64,000 nucleotides of DNA from Adhaeretor mobilis (lineage in GTDB: Bacteria > Planctomycetota > Planctomycetia > Pirellulales > Lacipirellulaceae). Shown in pieces: positions 26,941 to 35,963 of the stretch. Position 1 is the first letter of the stretch. Each line of letters opens with the position of its first letter. The notes under the pieces were generated by a model. The model did no database searches. It was not told where the DNA came from and saw only the letters and a program-made list of their open reading frames with translations. Location: contig NZ_CP036263.1 of the NCBI RefSeq assembly GCF_007741515.1, forward strand, positions 1,736,001 through 1,800,000. Direction: 5' to 3'. The translations under genes and the position numbers were made by a program.

Positions 26941-28605
26941 ATGAAAATTTCCAAACTGATACTAGCATTTTCGGCAATGTTGGCTCTGACCATGGGCATT
27001 GCACAAGCGTATACGGTCACCCATAGCACGCAGGGAGTTCTGTTCTCAGACGATATGGAAGGTGCCTTCAGTGCTGAAATCGGTACTTGGGGAACGACGA
27101 ACGATGGGGCCAACTTATTGTCGCTTTCGAGTATGAATACCGGTTCAACGTTCGGGGGACCTGCAGAGGCTGCTTTGGGCAATGATTACTTACAACTTAC
27201 ACGTCCTTCGAGTCCCTCTAAGGAAAGATTTCAGGAGGCCATTTTTACGGAATCCGTCAGTACCGGAACGCTGGATATCGCGTTCTCGTACTGGATCAAC
27301 AATCCCTGGGGTGGGATCGTGACGCTTGACGACGCCGTCGGCGCAAACCCTGGATTGGCTGACAATCTTGCCACTATTATGTGGGCGGGCTCCTCGGCGC
27401 CCGGCGGTGGGACTGACACCGTCTGGTACGATTGGAGCAACTCCAGCTTAACGGATGCTGTGATCTCTGCAGCTCAGTGGAACCTCTTCGAAATGCACGT
27501 CGATCTAGACGCAAACACTTACCAGATCTCAGTGAATGGTGCTGCCGGAGCCTTAGTCAGTACGCCTTCTGGGACGGTCAGCAGGATTGGCCTTGAGTTT
27601 CAGACTTTTGACACAACGCTCTTCTTGGACGCTCCTCTTCAAACGCCACCAATCGAACCAACTCGAATATGGACCAACAGTGCCAGCGGCGATTGGAATG
27701 CAAACTCCAATTGGAACAGTGGGGTGGCTCCGAACTCAAGCACTGGAAACGCTATTTTCGGCTCCGCAATTTCTTCACCAGCAACGGTCTTCACCAACTC
27801 AGCGGTGACCGTCGAGTCAATCCAGTTTGGCACCTTGGACGATAGCGGGGCCACCCAATCTTACGCGATCGCTGGGCAGGGCAGCGTAAGTCTGGCCAGC
27901 ACTCCCAGCATCAACGTGATTGACGGCACGCACCAGTTTCAGACGGTGGTTAATTTACTCGGCTCGACTGACGTAAGCGTGGCGGCCGGTGCGTCGCTGG
28001 CGTTTAACAACGCCCTGAACTTGAACGCGAATACCCTGACCAAGACCGGTGCTGGCACACTGAGCATCAACAACCAGCTAAGCAGTGTGGGGGGCGAAAT
28101 TTCCGCCCTCGCTGGTGTGATCAGCGGATCGGGTTCGATCACTAGTAACCTGAATAACGATGGAGCGACGGTCGCCCCAGGCAACAGTCCTGGCATGCTC
28201 AGCGTTGACGGCAATTACACACAAACAGCCGGTTCACTCTCGCTCGAAATTGGCGGCACCAATGATGGCTCGGTCGCAGGAGTTCGAGAATTTGACCAAC
28301 TCAATGTAATCGACGATTTGACTATTAGCGGCGGTTCGCTTGTTGTATCGATGATCAACGGATTCGTTCCCAAGCCGGGCGACAAGTTCGACATCTTGAA
28401 CTTTACCACAGCCGACTTGTCGGGCGCGACTTTAAATTTAGGCACGCCCGGTGCGGATCTGCTTTGGGACAGTTCGCAGTTGGCAGTCGATGGTTCGCTC
28501 ACGGTGATTGCAGCAGCAGTGCCTGAGCCCTTGTCAGCCAGTCTTATGGTCATCGCTTGGAGCGCGTTTGCCCTAGTTAGTCGCCAGCGAAATGAGCGTT
28601 TGTGA
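26941..28605 (+). CDS. PEP-CTERM paralogue of the preceding gene, lacking the dockerin-like loop
   Basis: Tandem duplicate of the gene at 25034. Signal peptide, first domain and the autotransporter-like repeats align along the whole length, and the leader with AGAGGGGACATGCGG is the same. It differs in the C terminus: after GADLLWDSSQLAVDGSLTVI the sequence goes straight to AAVPEPLSASLMVIAWSAFA and a basic end, while the upstream copy has a dockerin-like loop inserted there. The two genes therefore differ by one module. Between the copies the N-terminal domain is most conserved. No catalytic motif was recognised. Confidence 0.84.
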   Translation: MKISKLILAFSAMLALTMGIAQAYTVTHSTQGVLFSDDMEGAFSAEIGTWGTTNDGANLLSLSSMNTGSTFGGPAEAALGNDYLQLTRPSSPSKERFQEAIFTESVSTGTLDIAFSYWINNPWGGIVTLDDAVGANPGLADNLATIMWAGSSAPGGGTDTVWYDWSNSSLTDAVISAAQWNLFEMHVDLDANTYQISVNGAAGALVSTPSGTVSRIGLEFQTFDTTLFLDAPLQTPPIEPTRIWTNSASGDWNANSNWNSGVAPNSSTGNAIFGSAISSPATVFTNSAVTVESIQFGTLDDSGATQSYAIAGQGSVSLASTPSINVIDGTHQFQTVVNLLGSTDVSVAAGASLAFNNALNLNANTLTKTGAGTLSINNQLSSVGGEISALAGVISGSGSITSNLNNDGATVAPGNSPGMLSVDGNYTQTAGSLSLEIGGTNDGSVAGVREFDQLNVIDDLTISGGSLVVSMINGFVPKPGDKFDILNFTTADLSGATLNLGTPGADLLWDSSQLAVDGSLTVIAAAVPEPLSASLMVIAWSAFALVSRQRNERL

Positions 28606-28930
28606 AATTGCAAATGAGCCAGAGATATTCCGCTATCGGAGTCACAATCAGTAAGTCAACGTGCTCAAGCATGTGCGTCGGCCTGCTAATGTTTTTTAGA
28701 GAAGGAAACAGGGCAGTTCCCCTAAGAGCGGTCGGCAGAAATGCAGACCGCTCTGCCGGGTTCTCCACGAAAGACCAGCTCGACGCACAGGCCGAACTTC
28801 AACGCTTCGTCGAGCATTATCAGGAGGAAACGCTTATGCTCGCAACCTAGGCCGAAATCTTCCAAGAATTTACTGAAGATGTGCTTCTTATCCATGAAAA
28901 GCTTCTTATCTATTAAAAGGAGGGCTAGTG
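28606..28930. other. Intergenic region before block 1
   Basis: 325 bases. It contains an inverted repeat AGAGCGGTC / GACCGCTCT at 28725-28754 (9 pairs, 12-base loop) that may end the upstream transcript. An 82-codon frame at 28602-28850 ends TKDQLDAQAELQRFVEHY-like and could be an element remnant, but I cannot assign it. The paired TCATCGGAT boxes found before the block 2 genes are absent here. Confidence 0.4.
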
Positions 28931-29872
28931 ATGAAACTTGCACGAGTGATGGTGATTCTGTTGGCGCCCGTACTAATGCTTGCGGTTACGTCAAGCGCGT
29001 GGGGCACTGTGCTATTAAGCCATTCCGGAGCCAATGATCCTTTTTTTGAAGGATGGGATGAAATCATCGATGCGGGGGCAACCGTCGCGCCAGTCATCGA
29101 TGACATGGGTTCCGGACTCGACGCCTGGGAAGTTAAAAATTCCTCCGGCACCGGCAAAGGATACTACTCAGGGAATGCGGCGCTGGATGCTTCAGCACTG
29201 GCCGATATTGCTACCGGTGGCTGGTCGATGCGTGCGACTTTGCGAGTGGATGACGTAATAGCCAACGGTTATGACGAGTCGCTGTCTCCCGCCCCAGGGT
29301 TACACGTCAGGCTGGTTGAAGAGGAACACTGGATGTATTTGTTTCTCTCGACTGACAGCAGCGGCAATCCGATCGCCCAATTGAAGGGTGGCGCCGGACT
29401 TTTAAATGTGTCGGACGAGATCAACATCAGCGGCAGCGGCTACCATACTTATGAAATGCGATCGCAGCCGATGACCACGCTTGCTGATTTTTATATCGAC
29501 GGCACGAAGGTGATCAGCGATTTTGAAATCGGTAACACGGTCGATTACGGAAATAGAATCGAGTGGGGGAATCCGTCTACTGGTGCAGACGGCGCCGGCT
29601 ACTGGAACAGTCTCGAGTTTGAGACGGCTCCTGCTCCGATTGTTGTCTCCGGCGACTTCGATGGCGATGACGACGTCGATGGCGCCGACTTCCTGGTTTG
29701 GCAAGAAGACTTGGGCGATGAATCGAGTCTATCGACTTGGCAAACCAACTATGGTTCTGGGGTAGGGCTGAGCGTCGCTGCATCGGCCGTGCCGGAGCCG
29801 TCCAGCTTAGCTCTATTGATTCTCACTGGGCTGAGTTGCCTTGCTCCTCGCAAGTGCCGGTCGAATTCTTAG
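28931..29872 (+). CDS. LamG-like PEP-CTERM protein, block 1 first gene
   Basis: Exported protein of about 313 residues: a signal peptide ending near AWGTVLLSHSG, then a ~200-residue concanavalin/LamG-like beta-sandwich (DDMGSGLDAWEVKNSSGTGK, IATGGWSMRATLRVDDVIA, HVRLVEEEHWMYLFLSTDSS, YHTYEMRSQPMTTLADFYID). One dockerin-like loop (DFDGDDDVDGADFLVWQE) and the tail AVPEPSSLALLILTGLSCL follow. AAAAGGAGGG lies 6 bases before the ATG at 28931, which decides against the GTG three bases earlier. Five other copies of the LamG-like domain lie within 11 kb. It may bind glycans, but no binding residues can be named. Confidence 0.84.
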   Translation: MKLARVMVILLAPVLMLAVTSSAWGTVLLSHSGANDPFFEGWDEIIDAGATVAPVIDDMGSGLDAWEVKNSSGTGKGYYSGNAALDASALADIATGGWSMRATLRVDDVIANGYDESLSPAPGLHVRLVEEEHWMYLFLSTDSSGNPIAQLKGGAGLLNVSDEINISGSGYHTYEMRSQPMTTLADFYIDGTKVISDFEIGNTVDYGNRIEWGNPSTGADGAGYWNSLEFETAPAPIVVSGDFDGDDDVDGADFLVWQEDLGDESSLSTWQTNYGSGVGLSVAASAVPEPSSLALLILTGLSCLAPRKCRSNS

Positions 29873-30029
29873 TTGGATGAAAGACAGCCTAATTACCGCT
29901 ATCTCCATCATTGGCGGAATAGAGTCACAACGGAGATGGTGGACGCTGCAACAACTTTTTGGGGGCAGGCCAAGGTGGGCAACTGATCGATTTTCTATTC
30001 CGATTCTTTAGTTAAAAGGGGAGCTAGTG

Positions 30030-30821
30030 ATGAAACTTGCACGAACGATAGGGCTGCTGTTGCTGCCCGTGGCAATGCTTGCGGTTACGCCAACCGCGTG
30101 GGGTGCCTTAATCTTGAGCCACTCCGGAGCGAATGATCCAGCGACGGAAGGGTTTGCTGCAACTGTCGATGCTGGGGCAACCGTCGCGCCAGTCATCAAT
30201 GACATGGGTTCCGGACTCGACGCCTGGGAAGTTAAGAATTCCTCCGGCACCGGCAAAGGATACTACTCGGGGACTGCGGCGCTGGATGCTTCAGCGCTGG
30301 CCGATATTGCTACCGGTGGCTGGTCGATGCGGGCGACTTTGCGAGTGGATGACGTAATAGCCAACGGTTATGACGAATCGCTGTCTCCCGCCCCAGGGTT
30401 ACACGTCAGGCTGGTTGAAGAGGAACACTGGATGTATTTGTTTCTCTCGACTGACAGCAGCGGCAATCCGATCGCCCAATTGAAGGGTGGCGCCGGACTT
30501 TTAAATGTGTCGGACGAGATCAACATCAGCGGCAGCGGCTACCATACTTATGAAATGCGATCGCAGCCGATGACCACGCTTGCTGATTTTTATATCGACG
30601 GCACGAAGGTGATCAGCGATTTTGAAATCGGCAACACGGTCGATTACGGAAATAGAATCGAGTGGGGGAGTGCGTCTACTGGTGCAGACGGCGCCGGCTA
30701 CTGGAACAGTCTCGAGTTTGAGACGTCCCCGGCTCCGATTCCGGAGCCTTCGGCACTGGCGATTCTGCTACTAGGTTCCGTGCCTGTGGCTCTCAAGCGG
30801 GGACGCCGTCTGGAGAGTTGA
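30030..30821 (+). CDS. LamG-like PEP-CTERM protein, block 1 second gene
   Basis: Shorter paralogue of the gene at 28931 with the same signal peptide and LamG-like domain, nearly identical in DNA from the DMGSGLDAWEVKNSSGTGK segment to the YWNSLEFET segment. It lacks the dockerin-like loop and ends APIPEPSALAILLLGSVPVA with a basic tail. AAAAGGGGAG precedes the ATG. The ~85 bases of leader before it match the leader of the block 2 counterpart at 37602, but the upstream promoter/operator module found there is missing. It is therefore probably read through from the gene in front. Confidence 0.84.
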   Translation: MKLARTIGLLLLPVAMLAVTPTAWGALILSHSGANDPATEGFAATVDAGATVAPVINDMGSGLDAWEVKNSSGTGKGYYSGTAALDASALADIATGGWSMRATLRVDDVIANGYDESLSPAPGLHVRLVEEEHWMYLFLSTDSSGNPIAQLKGGAGLLNVSDEINISGSGYHTYEMRSQPMTTLADFYIDGTKVISDFEIGNTVDYGNRIEWGSASTGADGAGYWNSLEFETSPAPIPEPSALAILLLGSVPVALKRGRRLES

Positions 30822-30890
30822 ATTGTGTGCGAAGCGTCCTCGCATAGCCTAGAGATGCTTTGCGAGCGATCAATCGCAGGTGCATAGCAA

Positions 30891-30932
30891 GAGAAACAGG
30901 CGTCACCTTTTTTTGAGGTGGCGCCGTTTCTC
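30891..30932. terminator. Long hairpin, block 1 copy
   Basis: GAGAAAC-a-GGCGTCACCT pairs with AGGTGGCGCC-GTTTCTC: 17 pairs with one G-T and a single bulged A; loop mostly T. It lies between a PEP-CTERM gene and the SGNH gene. An equivalent hairpin is at 38464-38504 with the same stem and a different loop. No T-run follows, so a terminator is only one possibility; an RNA processing or stability element is another. Confidence 0.5.
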
Positions 30933-31021
30933 GGCATGCCGCAGTGCATTGCTTGGTGGAGCGCTGCTTGATGGAATGATGCGATTAGGAACACGAGTAG
31001 AATTTCTTTTAGGGGAAACTG

Positions 31022-32572
31022 ATGCTGATATCGAGAAGCGTACGTTTTATTGGCCTGATCACGTTGAGCCTGGTTCTTGTGTCCGGAACCATTCGAACTA
31101 CCCAAGCTCAAACCTTGCCGAGAGTGCTGATGATCGGCGACTCGATTATGCAGGGGTACTTCCACCGATCTCAAATAGAGTTGGCGGGCCAGTTCGTACT
31201 ATTTCAACCTGACCCTGGTTCCGGCGACACCGATCGTGCCACGGTCTATATGCAAGATTGGCTCGACGATGGTCCCTGGGACGTGATCCACTTTAACTGG
31301 GGACTGCACGACCTCTACACTCAGAACGTGAATCACCCGGGCGTTAATGCGATTCCCATCGAGGATTACGAATCGAATCTTCGATCCCTAGTACCCCAGA
31401 TGGTGGCCAGCGGTGCCGATTTGGTATGGGCCAACACCACCCCGGGGGTCGATCCGTTGTTCCCCGTCAACGATGTCCTGGCCTACAACGCCGTGGCCGC
31501 GCAGGTCATGAGCGAGTACGATATTCCGATCAACGATCTGCACGGGTTACTTGAGCCCGTTCAGGAGACTTATCAAGCGACACCGGGCAATATCCACTAC
31601 AATACGGCTGGTTCCGCGCTCATGGCCGAGCAGGTGGCCGCCTCGATCTTGAGCGTCCACGATCCGGGTAGTGAACCTGGTCCGGGCTCGTGCGGAGCCC
31701 TCTTGTGTCATTCCGGAGCCAATGATCCGTTCTTGGAAGGATGGCTTAGCACGATCGAGGCTGGGGCAACCGTGGCACCAGTCATCGATGACATGGGCTC
31801 CGGACTCGACGCTTGGGAAGTTAAAAATTCCTCCGGCACCGGCAAAGGATACTACTCGGGGGCTGCGTCGCTGGATGCTACAGCGCTGGCCGATATTGCT
31901 ACCGGTGGCTGGTCGATGCGGGCGACTTTGCGAGTGGATGACGTAATAGCCAACGGCTATGACGAATCGCTGTCTCCAGCCCCAGGGTTACACGTCAGGC
32001 TGGTTGAAGAGGAACACTGGATGTATTTGTTTCTCTCGACTGACAGCAGCGGCAATCCGATCGCCCAATTGAAGGGTGGCGCCGGCCTTGCGAATGTGTC
32101 GGACGAGATCCCCATCAGCGGCAGCGGCTACCATACTTATGAAATGCGATCGCAGCCGATGACCACGCTTGCTGATTTTTATATCGACGGCACGAAGGTG
32201 ATCAGCGATTTTGAAATCGGCAACACGGTCGATTACGGGAATAGAATCGATTGGGGGAGTGCGTCTACTGGTGCAGACGGCGCCGGTTACTGGAACAGCG
32301 TCCAGTTTACAACGGCCCCGGGTTCGGAGTTTGTCCCTGGCGACTTCGACGACGATGACGATGTCGACGGTGCTGACTTTTTGGTTTGGCAACGAGACCT
32401 GGGCGATGATCCGAGCATGTTGAGCTGGGAAACCAACTATGGTTTTGCAGCAGGCGCGTCTGCCGGCGCAATGACCGTGCCGGAACCGTCCGGTTTCGTT
32501 TTATTGATTCTCACAGGTTTGGGTTGCCTTGCTTTTCGCAAACAGGAGACCAACGATGATTCCAAGACGTAG
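31022..32572 (+). CDS. Secreted SGNH/GDSL hydrolase fused to LamG-like domain and PEP-CTERM tail, copy 1
   Basis: Predicted surface-attached esterase or lipase-like hydrolase. A signal peptide (VRFIGLITLSLVLVSGTI) is followed by the SGNH domain: LPRVLMIGDSIMQGYF (block I, nucleophile Ser), HFNWGLHDLY (block III, Asn/Gly position) and GNIHYNTAGSALMA (block V with His; the usual Asp is Asn). From about residue 230 comes the LamG-like domain shared with the two preceding genes, then a dockerin-like loop (DFDDDDDVDGADFLVWQR) and tail VPEPSGFVLLILTGLGCL. The ATG has AGGGGA 7 bases upstream. It overlaps the DUF1559 gene by 17 bases. The likely substrate is an acylated polysaccharide; this is inference. 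Confidence 0.88.
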   Translation: MLISRSVRFIGLITLSLVLVSGTIRTTQAQTLPRVLMIGDSIMQGYFHRSQIELAGQFVLFQPDPGSGDTDRATVYMQDWLDDGPWDVIHFNWGLHDLYTQNVNHPGVNAIPIEDYESNLRSLVPQMVASGADLVWANTTPGVDPLFPVNDVLAYNAVAAQVMSEYDIPINDLHGLLEPVQETYQATPGNIHYNTAGSALMAEQVAASILSVHDPGSEPGPGSCGALLCHSGANDPFLEGWLSTIEAGATVAPVIDDMGSGLDAWEVKNSSGTGKGYYSGAASLDATALADIATGGWSMRATLRVDDVIANGYDESLSPAPGLHVRLVEEEHWMYLFLSTDSSGNPIAQLKGGAGLANVSDEIPISGSGYHTYEMRSQPMTTLADFYIDGTKVISDFEIGNTVDYGNRIDWGSASTGADGAGYWNSVQFTTAPGSEFVPGDFDDDDDVDGADFLVWQRDLGDDPSMLSWETNYGFAAGASAGAMTVPEPSGFVLLILTGLGCLAFRKQETNDDSKT

Positions 32573-33647
32573 CAGCCACCACGTAGAGCTTCCTGTTCGA
32601 GATCGAAGAAAAACCAGCCGTCCCGAGCAGCACATTGCTTGCTTCTCTCGGCCTCGACAAGGTTTCACACTGGTTGAGCTCTTGGTGGTGATTGCAATCA
32701 TCGGAGTGCTCGTGGGGCTGTTGCTACCCGCTGTGCAAGCAGCGCGTGAAGCGGCGCGACGGATGCAATGTGCGAACAATCTCAAGCAAATCGGCCTCGC
32801 CCTGCAGAATCACGACAGCTCGCACGGCGAGTTCCCCAAAGGCGTGCAGTCCGGTCCGGCTCTTTCCTCGAGCCACAACCCGGTTCGGACGGGCACAAAC
32901 TGGAAAACGTTTATCCTTCCGTTTTTGGAACAAGGAGCCCTCTACGATCAACTCGATCTCGACTTCGAACGCGCGGTATTCGCCCCCGACTGGTTCGGCA
33001 ATGAGGTGCTCGAGAACAAGGTAGTCTCAGCCTACAATTGCCCCTCCAGTGGGGCAGATCCGTTGCTCGATGGGGATTTTGGAGCCAGCCCAACAACTGA
33101 TGAGGAGGGGGCTCAAAAGCACGACTACGTGGGGATTGCAGGCGCCTATCGCGATCCGGCACAACGTAGAGAAGTCTGTGCCAATGCAAACTATGGGCCG
33201 ATTTGTAACAACGGCGCGTTGCTCGTGAACGAAAGTAGGGCCATGCGGGGTATCACCGATGGGACCTCCAACGCGATCTTGGTCTCTGAGCAGTCAGGCA
33301 TGATCGCAGTTCTCGACAACGGTTCGATGGTCAAGCATCACGTCCGCAACAACTACGCTGGCGGTTGGGGCGGTGCCTTTAAAGACTCCACGGTGGAAAA
33401 CCTGAGCTCAGGCCAATATCACCATGGCTTGACCACCGTCCGGTGGGCGCTCAACGCTCCCACGGCCGTCATTGGATCCAGCGACGCTGCCTATAGAAAC
33501 AACACCGTGCTCAATTCGAACCACCCGGGCATTGTACAAGTAGCGTATGCGGATGGCAGCGTTCAAACGCTCAATGATGGCATGGAGCTGGAGACCTTGC
33601 TCCAGCTATGTACGGTGGACGATGGCTTAGTGGACAACTTACCCTAA
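32556..33647 (+). CDS. DUF1559 pseudopilin-like protein, copy 1
   Basis: A basic N-terminal leader of ~40 residues is followed by the pilin-type motif QGFTLVELLVVIAIIGVLVG and LLPAVQAAREAARRMQ, then NNLKQIGLALQNHDSSHGEF, the DUF1559 hallmark. The C-terminal part has ITDGTSNAILVSEQSG and HPGIVQVAYADGSVQTL, as is usual in the family. The ATG at 32556 lies inside the end of the SGNH gene with GGAG 8 bases upstream, so the two are translationally linked. Almost identical to the protein at 40114; the visible difference is near residue 173, where this copy has ASPTTDEEG and the other SSKSDG. Role unknown, probably envelope-associated. Confidence 0.9.
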   Translation: MIPRRSSHHVELPVRDRRKTSRPEQHIACFSRPRQGFTLVELLVVIAIIGVLVGLLLPAVQAAREAARRMQCANNLKQIGLALQNHDSSHGEFPKGVQSGPALSSSHNPVRTGTNWKTFILPFLEQGALYDQLDLDFERAVFAPDWFGNEVLENKVVSAYNCPSSGADPLLDGDFGASPTTDEEGAQKHDYVGIAGAYRDPAQRREVCANANYGPICNNGALLVNESRAMRGITDGTSNAILVSEQSGMIAVLDNGSMVKHHVRNNYAGGWGGAFKDSTVENLSSGQYHHGLTTVRWALNAPTAVIGSSDAAYRNNTVLNSNHPGIVQVAYADGSVQTLNDGMELETLLQLCTVDDGLVDNLP

Positions 33648-33700
33648 TCGGTCCTCGGGGGCCTCACAAACACTAGGACAAGTTCGGTAGGAAATAAATC

Positions 33701-34075
33701 ATGCTGAGTACAAGAGTGCAGGTGTTTCTCGGACTTGTTGCTTGCGTGTGTGGAGGGTGCGGACCCCAGGGACCACCGATGGGCTCGATCTCAGGAACAG
33801 TGACCTACGAAGAGCAACCGCTCAAGGCCGGGGTCGTCACGTTTGTTAATGAGAAGATCGGGACCGGATCGAGCGCCGAGCTCGACAGTTCGGGCAACTA
33901 CCATATTCCTTCGCTTCAAGTCGGAGAGTACACCGTGGCCGTTCATAACTGGCCACCGCCGCCTGGAGGCAAGTTCGTGAAACTCAACATCCCGCATAAG
34001 TTCCAGGACCTTGAAACTAGTGGGTTAACTAAGAGCGTTGAGGAAGGCGAAAACAAAGCCGACTTCAGCCTCTAA
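33701..34075 (+). CDS. Small lipoprotein with carboxypeptidase-regulatory-like fold, copy 1
   Basis: A 124-residue lipoprotein. The signal MLSTRVQVFLGLVACVCGGC ends in a lipobox cysteine at residue 20. The rest (GSISGTVTYEEQPLKAGVVT, SGNYHIPSLQVGEYTVAVH) is a beta-sandwich of the transthyretin/carboxypeptidase-regulatory type, as found behind DUF1559 genes throughout planctomycetes. AGGAAATAAATC precedes the start. The second copy at 41250 differs by one visible residue (His against Glu in LNIPxKFQD). Thought to be membrane anchored and to partner the DUF1559 protein; this is inference from gene order. Confidence 0.87.
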   Translation: MLSTRVQVFLGLVACVCGGCGPQGPPMGSISGTVTYEEQPLKAGVVTFVNEKIGTGSSAELDSSGNYHIPSLQVGEYTVAVHNWPPPPGGKFVKLNIPHKFQDLETSGLTKSVEEGENKADFSL

Positions 34076-34172
34076 CTCCCGCTGATGGGATGTATTTCAG
34101 TCTGGAGTGGTCCCAGACTCAACCCAACTGGGACATGTTCAAACGCCTTTACTTTTGGAAACCGGTAACAAA

Positions 34173-35690
34173 ATGATAACTGCTAAAATCCTCCCCAGAA
34201 ATATACCCTTGATTCTCGTTACAGCGCTCCTGAGCGCTAGCGGGACGACGGCAGCTAATTCTGCTGAACAAATTGAAATCGGCGATCGCAACCAGATTTT
34301 TATTGACGGTCGTTTTCTCGATGCAACTAAGAACGTGCGTATTGAGGTCTGTCGTCCGATCAAAACAAACGAAAAATGCCTCACGGGTAGTTTGGGAGGA
34401 TACTCTTCAATTATTAAACCGGACGAGAACTATCGCTGGTACAGTGCGTTGACCAAGGATGGGATCAACTGGCGGCGTGTGGGGGGAAGTGTCAAACCTG
34501 AGTCGGATGACATACTCGGCGCTGTTTTCACCGGTGCCACCGTCTTTGCCGATCCCAAGGCTCCGCCGGAAGAACGCTACAAACTTTTCGATGGTATGAA
34601 AAACTCATTGCGGGCTTCCAGCGATGGTATCCACTGGAAGAAGCACGGTGAGAATATCTTTCCAGCTAAAGCTTGCTACCCACGCGGTATGGACAGTCAT
34701 AATGTCTGTTTCTACGACACACGGATCAACAAGTACGTTGCCTACGTACGAATTAATAAAGTGTTCGAGTGCCCTCCTGAGCGGATTCCCTACTATGGCA
34801 AGCTTGGAAAGCAACGATACGGCGGAGAAAATAAATACTCACGCCGAACCATCGGACGCGCGGTGAGTGATGATCCGACAAAGTTCCCGATGCCTGAAGT
34901 TGTTTTGGAACCTGATGATCAGGATCCAAATTTCGGCGGGGTCAAGGTGATGGACTTTTATTGTCCACAAGTCGTGCAGTACCCAAATGCACAGGACGCT
35001 TACTTTCTGTTCAACTGTCGCTATCGTTCCTATGAAGATTGGTACCTTCCGATTGACATGTCGCCTTTCCAGAGAGGCGCCAAAACCGGTACTTACAATT
35101 GCGGCGTAGAAGACATCGAGCTGGACGCTAGTCGCGATGGTATCAAATGGAATCGCTACGACCGTAAGCCGTGGATCCCACAAGGGAAGCCCGGAAGCTT
35201 CGACGCGCTAACGATGTACATGTCCCGCGGGATGCACATCGTAGGCGATGAAATCTGGATGTACTATATCGGCATTGACGATCCACATACCGGCGAGAAG
35301 GAAGCGATGAAGAAAGCGACTCTCAGCCGGGTGGTACTGAGGAAAGATGGCTTTACTTGTGTCGAAGCTGATTACGCAGGCGGAGAATTCACCACGCCGC
35401 CACTCAAGTTCGATGGCAAAACGTTGCAGTTGAATATCGAAACTTCAGCGATTGGCCTGGCGCGGGTTGAAATCCAAGATGCCAGCGGCAATCCGTTGCC
35501 GGGCTTCGCTCTGGAAGACTGCGACCGGATTCACACGGCGAATTCCACCAGTCAGACAATCGCCTGGAACGAAAACTCAGATGTATCGAGTCTGGCTGGC
35601 CAGCCGGTTCGCCTGCGATTCGAGTTGCAATATGGCACGAAACTCTACGCTTTTCGTTTTGCAAATTCGGAGTCACAGCCTCAAAAATAG
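34173..35690 (+). CDS. Secreted beta-propeller protein, probable glycoside hydrolase-like
   Basis: Exported protein of about 505 residues; the signal peptide ends near TTAANSAEQ. The mature part opens EIGDRNQIFIDGRFLDATKN, the start typical of planctomycete proteins distantly like GH32/GH43 five-bladed propellers. Blade-like repeats include RWYSALTKDGINWRRVGG, KLFDGMKNSLRASSDGIHW, SHNVCFYDTRINKYVAYVRI and ELDASRDGIKWNRYDRKPW. The C-terminal ~80 residues form a separate beta domain (ARVEIQDASGNPLPGFAL). Catalytic acids cannot be assigned with confidence. It sits between the two tandem blocks and has no second copy here. The ATG at 34173 is preferred over 34107 because it directly precedes the signal peptide. 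Confidence 0.72.
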   Translation: MITAKILPRNIPLILVTALLSASGTTAANSAEQIEIGDRNQIFIDGRFLDATKNVRIEVCRPIKTNEKCLTGSLGGYSSIIKPDENYRWYSALTKDGINWRRVGGSVKPESDDILGAVFTGATVFADPKAPPEERYKLFDGMKNSLRASSDGIHWKKHGENIFPAKACYPRGMDSHNVCFYDTRINKYVAYVRINKVFECPPERIPYYGKLGKQRYGGENKYSRRTIGRAVSDDPTKFPMPEVVLEPDDQDPNFGGVKVMDFYCPQVVQYPNAQDAYFLFNCRYRSYEDWYLPIDMSPFQRGAKTGTYNCGVEDIELDASRDGIKWNRYDRKPWIPQGKPGSFDALTMYMSRGMHIVGDEIWMYYIGIDDPHTGEKEAMKKATLSRVVLRKDGFTCVEADYAGGEFTTPPLKFDGKTLQLNIETSAIGLARVEIQDASGNPLPGFALEDCDRIHTANSTSQTIAWNENSDVSSLAGQPVRLRFELQYGTKLYAFRFANSESQPQK

Positions 35691-35876
35691 AGATGAACAC
35701 TATTCGTCGAAGTTCGATGGAAACGACCATGGTTCCATTGAAGGCAACCTGCGGCGGCAAATTGAAAGATCAAGCACTACACAATCAGCGGATGGAGTCG
35801 CGACATCGGACGAAACCCACCTAAACTTCGCGGAATAAGTGCTGCTTCCAGGTGCGTATTTGTTGCGGCAAAACGG
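35691..35876. other. Intergenic region before the block 2 promoter
   Basis: 186 bases with an open frame whose translation is hydrophilic (RRQIERSSTTQSADGVATSD) but not recognisable. Just before the -35 box is TTGCGGCAAAACGG, shared with the stretch before the promoter at 37322. Confidence 0.35.
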
Positions 35877-35963
35877 TTGACTAGTTTGAAACACCCTTAC
35901 ATACTACCAATTGCGGCCAGTCGGCCGACACTCATCGGATTAAATGATTCAATATCATCGGAT
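35877..35963 (+). promoter_or_regulatory. Promoter plus paired TCATCGGAT boxes before block 2 gene 1
   Basis: TTGACT (35877-35882), 17 bases, CATACT (35900-35905), 26 bases, TCATCGGAT (35932-35940) and TCATCGGAT (35955-35963). Spacings are the same as in the module at 23690 before the GntR-type regulator. A leader of about 157 bases then precedes the ATG at 36121. Confidence 0.65.

Larger units (their letters stand above)
28931..34075 (+). repeat. Tandem block 1 (five genes)
   Basis: LamG-like PEP-CTERM, LamG-like PEP-CTERM, SGNH hydrolase, DUF1559, lipoprotein. Repeated in the same order at 36121-41624, with near-identity in the SGNH half (31022-31608) and from about 32300 to 34075. Confidence 0.9.

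Noticed and set aside
28602-28850. 82-codon plus-strand frame with an SGFSTKDQLDAQAELQ-like end
   Set aside because: The C-terminal half looks protein-like but no family was recognised and no ribosome site is present.
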